A DNA stretch of 64,000 nucleotides from UBA966 sp046350355 (lineage in GTDB: Bacteria; Planctomycetota; Phycisphaerae; Phycisphaerales; SM1A02), in contig JAXMAN010000002.1 of assembly GCA_046350355.1 (NCBI GenBank), positions 1,178,001-1,242,000 on the forward strand, in the 5' to 3' direction. The notes under the pieces are model-generated. The model was not told the DNA's origin. It did not search any database and was given only the letters and a program-made list of their open reading frames with translations. The position numbers and the translations under genes were made by a program. Positions 55,975 through 64,000 of this stretch are shown here, one piece after another. Positions within the stretch are counted from its first letter, which is position 1, and each line of letters starts with the position of its first letter.

Positions 55975-56472
55975 GTGAGCGCGCTGCCTCCATCGCCGCC
56001 GGGTGCGTCGGTGCGGGGGACGGCGCTCTTCCCGCCCTTTCCCTTTCCCGATCCGACTTCGCCGCTGCCCCTGCGTGCGCGCGTGGCCGTGCACTGGGAG
56101 GCGAACCTGCGGATGCTCCGCCGCCGCCGCGCGGTGACGGGCTTCCTGCTCATCTCCCTGCTGCCGATGCCGCTGCTGCTCGGCTCGGTCTGGATGATGG
56201 GCGACGGCGCGATCGGCGTCCTCGGTCCGGGCGGCAACGCCTCCTTCGGGACGGTCGCGGCGCTCGTGACGGGGCTGCTCCTGCTGGTGGTCTACGGGTG
56301 GCTGCAGCACCTGGCCTTCGTCGAGGCGATGCGCCGCCACTACATGCCCGACGTCGTGGCCTGCATGCGCGCACGGGGGGTCGAGATCTGCGACGCCTGC
56401 CTGCACCAGCTCGGTCCCACGCGTCCCCGGGCCTGCCCCGAGTGCGGCGCGGACTGCGCGGATTCCCGCTAA
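55975..56472 (+). CDS. Small membrane protein with C-terminal zinc ribbon
   Basis: 165 aa from GTG 55975, 4 bases after the previous stop. Two membrane helices (TGFLLISLLPMPLLLGSVWMM, TVAALVTGLLLLVVYGWL) and a C-terminal CDAC...CPECGADC zinc ribbon. The pattern of a membrane protein with terminal zinc ribbon recurs at 12757-15742. Likely co-expressed with the secreted protein upstream. No function is known. Confidence 0.7.
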   Translation: MSALPPSPPGASVRGTALFPPFPFPDPTSPLPLRARVAVHWEANLRMLRRRRAVTGFLLISLLPMPLLLGSVWMMGDGAIGVLGPGGNASFGTVAALVTGLLLLVVYGWLQHLAFVEAMRRHYMPDVVACMRARGVEICDACLHQLGPTRPRACPECGADCADSR

Positions 56473-56553
56473 CATTCGGGACTTTCCCCACCCCGGCCCG
56501 GCCGGCGCGCCCCCTGCGGCGCCCCTCCCGGAACCGCAGGCCGCCCCGACGCC

Positions 56554-58362
<1,809 letters not shown>

Positions 58363-58422
58363 GGCGCGGCGCCCCGCGCGCGCCCGCGCGGCGCGCGCCG
58401 AACACGGACCGGGGCCGGGGCG

Positions 58423-58428
58423 TACCAT
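58423..58428 (+). promoter_or_regulatory. -10 element, leaderless type, of the Skp-like gene
   Basis: TACCAT, 7 bases before the ATG at 58436. Confidence 0.65.
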
Positions 58429-58435
58429 CCGTCCC

Positions 58436-59155
58436 ATGCGAATCACCGAACGCGTCTTCCTCTACGGAGCGCTCACCGCGCTCGCCGCCGTCGTCTTCCT
58501 GCGCGCCTCCGAGCGCCCCGCCACCGCCTCCGCGGAGCCCGCCCCGGCGGACCTCGGTCCGGCGGACGCCCTCATCCTCACGGGCAAGTCGGGCAACCTC
58601 ACGCTGCGCAACGCCGACGGCCGCCTGGCCTTCGGCGACCAGGCCACCGCGAAGGCGTGGGCCGTCGGCGCGGTCAACAGCGACAAGGTCATGAAGCTGC
58701 TGCTCAAGAGCGAGCGCTTCGAGGAGGAGCGCAAGCGCCTCGAGGAGCAGGCCAAGAGCAAGGACGAGGAGTTCCGCAAGCGCTACGGCGAGCTCGAGAC
58801 CAAGTACAAGGACATGGACCCCAAGTCGCCGGACTTCGAGAACGGCCGCAAGGAGGTCGAGGGCTTCTTCGGCGAGGTCGAGTCCTGGCGCAAGGAGATC
58901 TCGCAGAAGCTGCAGAAGCTCCAGGCCGAGCAGATGGAGAAGGCCTACCGCGAGATGGTCAGCGCCGTCGACGTCGTGGCCGAGCGCCAGAAGGTCGACC
59001 TCGTGATGCGCTTCGTCCCCACCTCGCAGACCTTCGAGAGCGGCAACGCCGCCGACGCGATGATGCAGGTGCAGGTGCGCACCTTCCTGCGCTATCCCGA
59101 GGCGATGGACCTCACCCCCGAGCTGATGAAGGAGCTCTCGCTCAAGGACGAGTGA
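58436..59155 (+). CDS. OmpH/Skp-family periplasmic chaperone-like protein
   Basis: 239 aa. An N-terminal signal or anchor helix (RVFLYGALTALAAVVFLRA) is followed, from about residue 80, by a long charged helical hairpin (FEEERKRLEEQAKSKDEEFRKRYGELETKYKDM ... FGEVESWRKEISQKLQKLQAEQMEKAYREM) and VDVVAERQKVDLVMRF, the OmpH/Skp pattern VA...gvdlV. Skp binds unfolded outer-membrane proteins, consistent with a cell having an outer membrane. bamA and lpxD are not adjacent. The extra N-terminal domain of about 60 residues is unusual. The end overlaps lipB by 14 bases. Confidence 0.82.
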   Translation: MRITERVFLYGALTALAAVVFLRASERPATASAEPAPADLGPADALILTGKSGNLTLRNADGRLAFGDQATAKAWAVGAVNSDKVMKLLLKSERFEEERKRLEEQAKSKDEEFRKRYGELETKYKDMDPKSPDFENGRKEVEGFFGEVESWRKEISQKLQKLQAEQMEKAYREMVSAVDVVAERQKVDLVMRFVPTSQTFESGNAADAMMQVQVRTFLRYPEAMDLTPELMKELSLKDE

Positions 59156-59855
59156 GACGCGCCGCCGCGGACGCGGACGCCTCGCCCAGCGCCTCCTGGA
59201 GACGCTGGGCGAGCGCTTTTTTGACCTCGGCGAGCGCGGGCGCGCGGCCGCCCCGCTCCTGCGCCAGGCTCGTCACGGGACGGCCCGCGAGCCCGCAGGG
59301 CACGATGGTCGCGAAGTGCTCCAGCCGCGGGTCGACGTTGAGCGCGAGCCCGTGCATCGTCACCCAGCGCGAGACGCGCACGCCGATGGCGGCGATCTTG
59401 CGCGCCGACGCGCCCGGGCCGCCGGTCCAGACGCCGGTGGCCCCCTCCTCGCGGTGGCAGGCGACGCCGAAGTCCGCGCAGGTGCGGATGATCGCCTCCT
59501 CGAGCGCGCGGATGTAGGCGTGGATGCCCAGCCCCGCGCGCTGCAGGTCGACGATCGGGTAGGCGACGAGCTGCCCCGGGCCGTGGTAGGTGATGTCGCC
59601 GCCGCGGTCGGTCTCGTGCAGCTCGATGCCCGCCTGCGCGAGCGCGGCCTCGGAGACGAGCAGGTGGTCCCGCACGCCGGCGCGGCGCGTCAGGGTGACG
59701 ACGGGCGGGTCGTGCTCGACCAGCAGCAGCGTGCAGCCGGGACCATCGCCGCGGCGCGCGACGGCGTCCGCGTGGCGCGCGCGCTGCAGCGCCAGCGCCG
59801 GCGCGTAGGCCAGGCGCCCGAGATCCTCGACGACGCACTCCGGGGGCGATGCCAC
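59142..59855 (-). CDS. lipB: Lipoyl(octanoyl) transferase
   Basis: 237 aa. LLLVEHDPPVVTLTRR (HxP motif), RGGDITYHGPGQLVAYPIVDL, the catalytic lysine in ARKIAAIGVRVSRWVTMHGLALNV and the catalytic Cys in FATIVPCGLAGRPVTSL identify LipB, which moves octanoyl groups from ACP to lipoyl domains. The GTG at 59855 is supported by a TAGGCT hexamer 6 bases upstream. lipA is not adjacent. The C-terminal tail is Ala/Glu-rich. Confidence 0.95.
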   Translation of the reverse strand: MASPPECVVEDLGRLAYAPALALQRARHADAVARRGDGPGCTLLLVEHDPPVVTLTRRAGVRDHLLVSEAALAQAGIELHETDRGGDITYHGPGQLVAYPIVDLQRAGLGIHAYIRALEEAIIRTCADFGVACHREEGATGVWTGGPGASARKIAAIGVRVSRWVTMHGLALNVDPRLEHFATIVPCGLAGRPVTSLAQERGGRAPALAEVKKALAQRLQEALGEASASAAARLTRP

Positions 59856-59861
59856 GGGGAA

Positions 59862-59867
59862 AGCCTA
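59862..59867 (-). promoter_or_regulatory. -10 element of lipB, leaderless type
   Basis: Minus-strand TAGGCT, 6 bases before the GTG start. Confidence 0.6.
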
Positions 59868-59889
59868 GCGGCGCGGGTTGGGCGCCGGC

Positions 59890-62800
59890 TCAGAAGAGCA
59901 TGCGCGCCGCGGCCGGGGCCAGCACGCGGTTGACCTTGCGCTGGAAGGCGTTCTCGGCGCCCGCGTCCGCGTTCTCGGCGCGGTTCTCGTCCTCGTCCTG
60001 CGCCGGGGCGATCCAGGGGCTCGACTGCCACACCGCCGAGTACGCCTGCGTCAGTGCGGCGCCGCCGCCGGTGTTCTCGGGATTCTCCAGCTCGCCGTAG
60101 ATGACGATGACCGCATTGGCCGAGGGCGCGGTGCGGATCGTGCCGGGGTGGTCCGTCTCCAGGCGGTGCATGCGCACCGGGTCGCCGACCGCGGCGGTGA
60201 AGGAAGTGAGGCCCGAGCAGACCACGTAGAGGCTGTCGGCGTCGTCGCTCGTGCCGGTGATCGTGGACTGGAAGAGGACGTCGCCGCCGCTGCGGCTGGT
60301 GATCGTGCGGTTGCCGTCGACGCGGATCTGGCCCGCGAAGAGCAGGTCGCCGAGGCTGCTGATGTCGCCCGCGAGGACCAGCAGCGAGGGCGTGCCGACC
60401 GAGAGCGCGCCGCCCGTGGTGAGGTCGCCGCGCACCGCGAGGGTTCCGGTGGCGCCAAAGGTGAGCGCGCCCGAGCCCTGCATCGGGCCGGAGAAGCTCA
60501 GGTTGCGTCCCGAGAGGGTGATGCCCGAGGCGAAGTCGATCTCCCCCGCCTGCAGCGTGAGGTCGAAGCCGCCCGCGGCGGCGCTCGCGCCCAGCGAGAG
60601 GGTGCCGCCCGCGGCGATCGTGGTGCTGGCGCCGAAGGTCGTCGTGCCCGCGAAGCTCGCGTTGCCCGCGGTGGCGACCGCGCCGCCGTTGACCTGCGCG
60701 GGACCGGTCACGGCGAGCGAGGCGAGCGCCTGCGTCGCGCCGACCGCGCCCGTGAAGGTGGTGCCGGTGGCGCCCGAGGCGCTCAGTGCGCCGGGACCGT
60801 CGACCGCGGCCGCGAAGAGCACATCGCCGCCGCTGGAGCTGACGCCGTGCGCGCCCGTCTGCAGCATGACCGCGTCGAGGAGGTTGACGTCGCCGCTGGC
60901 GGCGATCGAGCCACCCAGCAGCGTCGTGCCGCCGCCGTCGCTCAGGAAGCTGGCGAGGCCGCTGGCGCTGCCGGCGATCTCGGTGGTGCCCGCGCTGCGC
61001 AGGGTGAGCGCGCGTCCGTTGCCGGCAACGCTCGCGACGGTGAGATCGCCGCCCGCGGTGGTCTGCAGCGTGGTGGCCGCGCCCAGCGAGACCGCGCCGA
61101 GCGACTGGTCGCCCGTCGTGCGGATGCTGCCGCCGTCGACGGCCACGGCGCCGTCGGTCGCCTGGAGGGAGGCGAGGGCCGTCGTGCCGCCCACCGCGCC
61201 GGCGAAGCGCGTCGTGCCCGCAGTCTGCGCGACCAGCGCATGCGCGCCGTTGAGCGTGCCGGTGAACTCGATCGTCTGGCCGCCGGTGGATTGGAGCGTG
61301 GTGTCGGCGGCGAGGGTCGCGGTGCCGTAGCGCTGCGCGCCGGTCGTGATGACCGTCCCGCCGCCCAGGCTCACCGGGCCGTTGACCGTGAGCGCGGCGA
61401 GCGCCGTGTTCGCGCCGATCTCGTTGGCGAGGCTGGTGCCGGTGGCGGACTGCACGGTGAGCGCGGTGGCGCCGTCGAGGGTGCCGGTGATGGCGACCGC
61501 GCCGCCGGTGGAGGTGATCGTGCGCGTCGCGCCCAGGAGCTGCGTCGCGCCGCCGAGGGTGATCGCGCCGGTCGCGGCGATGTTCCCGCCGAGCTCGTTG
61601 CTGCCCGGCGTGTCGGTGAGGAGCGAGGCGAGGCCGGAGACGCCCGCGCCGAAGCGCGTCGCGCCCGCGGTGTTGATCGTCAGCGCGCGCCCGCCGCCGG
61701 CGAGGCCGGATGCGAGGTCGATGTCGCCGCCGTCGAGGCTGGTGAGCGTGGTCGCCGCGCCGAGGGTCACCAGGCCGCCGAAGGTCTGCGCGCCCTGCGT
61801 GCGGACGGTGCCGCCCTGCAGCGTGGTCGCGCCCGAGACGGCGAGGCTGTCGAGCGCGGTGGTCGCGCCGACCGCGCCCGCGAAGGTCGTGGTGCCCGCG
61901 GCGTCGACCACGAGCGCGCCGGGGCCGTCGACCGTGGCGCCGAAGGTCACCGCGCCGCCCGTGGAGGTCACGGTGCGCGTCCCCGCGCCGACGGTGGTCG
62001 CGCCACCGAGACTGATCACGCCGCTGGCGGAGAGGTCCGCGTTCAGCGCGTTGGTGCCGGCGGCGTCGGTGGTGAGCGTGGTGAGGTCGGCGACCGCCGC
62101 GTTGAAGGTGGTCGCGCCCGCGGTGTTCACGGTGAGCGCGCGGCCGCTTCCGTCGACGGCGCCCGCGAAGGTCACCGCGCCGGAGCCGGTGCTGGTCAGG
62201 ACGGCGTCGGCGCCCAGCTCGATCGCGCCGTAGCCCTGCGCGTCGGTGGTGCGGATCAGACCGCCGCCGATCGTGGTGGTGCCGCCGCTGGTGGCGAGGC
62301 TGCCCAGCGACACGGTGCCGCCGACCGCGCCCGCGAAGGTGGTGCCCCCCGCCGCCGCGATCGTCGCGGACTGGCCGCCGCTGGTGAGCGCGTCGAGGGT
62401 CGAGAGGAAGCGCACCGTGCTGCCAGTGCTCGTGAAGGTGGTCGTGGCGCCCAGGACGACCGCGTTGTCGTAGGTCTGCCCGCCCGAGGTGCGGACGCTG
62501 CCGCCGTCGATGCGGACCGGGCCGGTCGCGGTGAGCGCGGTGAGCGCGGTGGTGGCGCCCACCGCGCCGCCGAAGGTCGTGCCGTTGAGGCTGGAGACGC
62601 TGAGCGCGCTCGCGCCGTTGAGGGTGGAGCCGAAGGCCACGGTGCCCGCGGTCGAGGTGACGCTGCGGTTCGCGCCCGAGAGGGTCGTCGCGCCGTTGAG
62701 GGCGATCGCGCCGCTGGCGGAGAGGTCGCCGGCGAGGGCGTTCGTGCCCGCGGCGTCGGTGGTGATCGCGGTGAGGCCGGAGACGGTGCCGTTGAAGGCG

Positions 62801-64000
62801 GTCGTGCCCGCGGTGTTGATGGTCAGGCCGAAGGCGCCGCCGACGCCGGCGAGGCCGATGGTGCCCGCGCCGGTGCTGGTGAGCGTCGTGTCCGCGCCGA
62901 GCGTCGTCGTGCCCGCGTAGCTCTGCGCGCCGGTCGTGGTGACGGTGCCGCCGTTGAGCGCTGCGGGGCCGGTCACGCTGAGCGAGGTGAGCGCGGTCGT
63001 GGCGCCGACGGCACCGGCGAAGGTGGTTCCGGTGGCGCTGGCCACGCTGAGCGCGCTCGCGCCGTCAAGCGTGCCGCCGAAGGTGACACTGCCGCTACTG
63101 GAGGTCACGCTGCGGTTCGCGCCCGAGAGCGTCGTCGCGCCGCCGAGGCTGATCGCGCCGCTGGTCGAGAGGTTCGCGGCGAGCGCGTTGGTGCCCGCGG
63201 CGTCGGTGGTGAGCGTCGTCAGGCCCGAGACCGCGCCGTTGAAGGCGGTGGTGCCCGCGGTGTTGACGGTGAGGCCGAAGGCGCCGCCGACGCTCGCGAG
63301 TCCGATCGTGCCGGCGCCGGTGCTCGTGAGGGTCGTGTTCGCGCCGAGCGTCGTCGTGCCCGCGTAGCTCTGCGCGCCGGTCGTGGTGACCGCGCCGCCG
63401 TTGAGCGTCGCGGGGCCGGTCACGGTGAGCGAGGCGAGCGCCGTCGTGGCGCCGACCGCGCCGTTGAAGCTGGCGCCCGTGGCGCTGGAGACGCCGAGCG
63501 CGCTCGCGCCGTCGAGCGTGCCGCCGAAGGTCACGGCGCCCGCGGTGGAGGCGATGGTGCGCGTCGCGCCCGAGAGCGTCGTCGCGCCGCCCAGGGTGAG
63601 CGCGCCGGTCGTGGAGAGGTCCGCGGCGACGCTGTTGATGCCCGCGGCGTCGGTGACGAGCGAGGCGAGGCCCGAGACCGCCCCGAGGAAGCTCGTCGTG
63701 CCGGCGGTGTTGACGGTGAGCGCGTGGGCGCCCGCGATGCCGCCGCCGAACTCGATCGTGCCCGCGCCGGTGCTGGACAGCGTGGCGTTCGCGCCCAGCG
63801 TGAGCAGGCCACCGTAGCTCTGCGCGCCGACGGTTCGGATGCTGCCCGCGTCGAGCTGCGCCGCGCCGGTGACGGTCAGCGACGCGAGCGCCGTCGTGCC
63901 GCCGACCGCGCCCGCGAAGGTGGTGCCCGTCGCGCCCTGGACGCTGAGCGCGCCCGCGCCGTCGAGCGTGCCGCCGAAGAGGACCGAGCCCGCGGTCGAC
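59890..64000 (-). CDS. Giant repeat surface protein (C-terminal part; N-terminus outside window)
   Basis: At least 1369 codons in one minus-strand frame, open to the window edge. The sequence is made of Gly/Ala/Thr/Ser-rich units of about 75 aa with the core TTFAGAVGATTALxSL followed by GGTVTTTGAQSYAGTTTLGA, and AGTTAFNGAVSGLTTLTTDAAGTNAL alternating with it; nine GAVG-type copies are visible. It resembles filamentous-haemagglutinin or autotransporter-associated beta-strand repeats that build long beta-helices on cell surfaces. The last 100 residues change to VRMHRLETDHPGTIRTAPSANAVIVIYGELENPEN and an Asn/Glu/Ala tail ending AARMLF. No C-terminal beta-barrel is seen, so export must use another route. 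Confidence 0.8.
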   Translation of the reverse strand, partial: STAGSVLFGGTLDGAGALSVQGATGTTFAGAVGGTTALASLTVTGAAQLDAGSIRTVGAQSYGGLLTLGANATLSSTGAGTIEFGGGIAGAHALTVNTAGTTSFLGAVSGLASLVTDAAGINSVAADLSTTGALTLGGATTLSGATRTIASTAGAVTFGGTLDGASALGVSSATGASFNGAVGATTALASLTVTGPATLNGGAVTTTGAQSYAGTTTLGANTTLTSTGAGTIGLASVGGAFGLTVNTAGTTAFNGAVSGLTTLTTDAAGTNALAANLSTSGAISLGGATTLSGANRSVTSSSGSVTFGGTLDGASALSVASATGTTFAGAVGATTALTSLSVTGPAALNGGTVTTTGAQSYAGTTTLGADTTLTSTGAGTIGLAGVGGAFGLTINTAGTTAFNGTVSGLTAITTDAAGTNALAGDLSASGAIALNGATTLSGANRSVTSTAGTVAFGSTLNGASALSVSSLNGTTFGGAVGATTALTALTATGPVRIDGGSVRTSGGQTYDNAVVLGATTTFTSTGSTVRFLSTLDALTSGGQSATIAAAGGTTFAGAVGGTVSLGSLATSGGTTTIGGGLIRTTDAQGYGAIELGADAVLTSTGSGAVTFAGAVDGSGRALTVNTAGATTFNAAVADLTTLTTDAAGTNALNADLSASGVISLGGATTVGAGTRTVTSTGGAVTFGATVDGPGALVVDAAGTTTFAGAVGATTALDSLAVSGATTLQGGTVRTQGAQTFGGLVTLGAATTLTSLDGGDIDLASGLAGGGRALTINTAGATRFGAGVSGLASLLTDTPGSNELGGNIAATGAITLGGATQLLGATRTITSTGGAVAITGTLDGATALTVQSATGTSLANEIGANTALAALTVNGPVSLGGGTVITTGAQRYGTATLAADTTLQSTGGQTIEFTGTLNGAHALVAQTAGTTRFAGAVGGTTALASLQATDGAVAVDGGSIRTTGDQSLGAVSLGAATTLQTTAGGDLTVASVAGNGRALTLRSAGTTEIAGSASGLASFLSDGGGTTLLGGSIAASGDVNLLDAVMLQTGAHGVSSSGGDVLFAAAVDGPGALSASGATGTTFTGAVGATQALASLAVTGPAQVNGGAVATAGNASFAGTTTFGASTTIAAGGTLSLGASAAAGGFDLTLQAGEIDFASGITLSGRNLSFSGPMQGSGALTFGATGTLAVRGDLTTGGALSVGTPSLLVLAGDISSLGDLLFAGQIRVDGNRTITSRSGGDVLFQSTITGTSDDADSLYVVCSGLTSFTAAVGDPVRMHRLETDHPGTIRTAPSANAVIVIYGELENPENTGGGAALTQAYSAVWQSSPWIAPAQDEDENRAENADAGAENAFQRKVNRVLAPAAARMLF
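62467..64000. repeat. Tandem repeats of about 447-450 bp inside the giant gene
   Basis: A 30-base identical string begins at 62914 and again at 63361 (447 apart), with a related string 450 bases later (GTAGCTC at 63814). Whole units between them are nearly identical, so the repeats were duplicated recently. Older, more diverged units fill 60600-62460. Confidence 0.8.

Noticed and set aside
60251..63817. Several plus-strand open frames opposite the giant repeat gene
   Set aside because: They are repeat-derived antisense frames rich in Val, Ala and Pro without domains or start signals.
59890..64000. CRISPR array
   Set aside because: The repeats are coding units of about 225/447 bp without short spacers.

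Overview
The window is a very GC-rich (about three quarters G+C by eye) stretch of bacterial chromosome from a Gram-negative-type cell. The gene set suggests a planctomycete, most likely of the Phycisphaerae side of the phylum. Reasons: futalosine-pathway menaquinone genes (mqnD, mqnC), a YdjY-domain lipoprotein, an ACT-domain regulator, a LolA/LolB-like lipoprotein, a DUF6600-type secreted protein, zinc-ribbon membrane proteins, and an rplKAJL-rpoBC block without secE/nusG in front. There is no 16S gene here, so this is inference. Coding is dense, gene ends overlap often, and no insertion sequence, prophage or CRISPR array is visible.

Layout. 1-6.2 kb: the tail of an unknown gene, then a minus-strand run YdjY lipoprotein > LolD/MacB-type ABC ATPase > ruvC > trpE, a two-domain QueD-like protein, an ACT protein and mqnD. 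6.2-12.8 kb: DUF885 peptidase-like protein, MBL-fold hydrolase, HEAT-repeat lipoprotein coupled to a MATE exporter, and mqnC. 12.8-16.7 kb: ilvE followed by three overlapping membrane proteins with zinc ribbons. 16.7-21.0 kb: SRP RNA, dnaX, ybaB, recR, rpoN. The dnaX gene carries an A7 slippery heptamer that splits it into a gamma form and a -1 frame tau form. 21.1-25.8 kb: PIN/TRAM protein and a small flagellar group (Fis-type HTH protein, fliE, a fliF with a fliG-like tail, two small unknown genes). 25.9-30.7 kb: RDD protein, lipoprotein and a conserved protein in one coupled operon, diverging from a diadenylate cyclase/YbbR pair whose cyclase has changed catalytic motifs. 30.7-39.2 kb: tyrS, transaldolase and pgi from overlapping divergent promoters, a SpoIIE-type phosphatase, a DUF6600 protein, a cysteine desulfurase and tRNA-Leu(CAG). 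39.3-41.1 kb: an RF-like GGQ protein and an M20 amidohydrolase. 41.2-52.3 kb: rplK-rplA-rplJ-rplL, a strong terminator, a new promoter with an attenuator-like leader, rpoB and rpoC, and a second terminator. 52.3-59.9 kb: two cysteine-cluster proteins, rimO, two envelope proteins, lepA, a Skp/OmpH-like chaperone and lipB. 59.9-64 kb: the C-terminal part of a very large repeat surface protein that runs off the window.

The most general signal is regulatory. At 17 transcription-unit starts a TANNNT hexamer sits only 6-9 bases upstream of the ATG or GTG, which would place transcription initiation at or next to the start codon. This suggests widespread leaderless mRNAs. By contrast, the flagellar, ribosomal-protein and RNA-polymerase genes have longer leaders, mostly with Shine-Dalgarno sequences.
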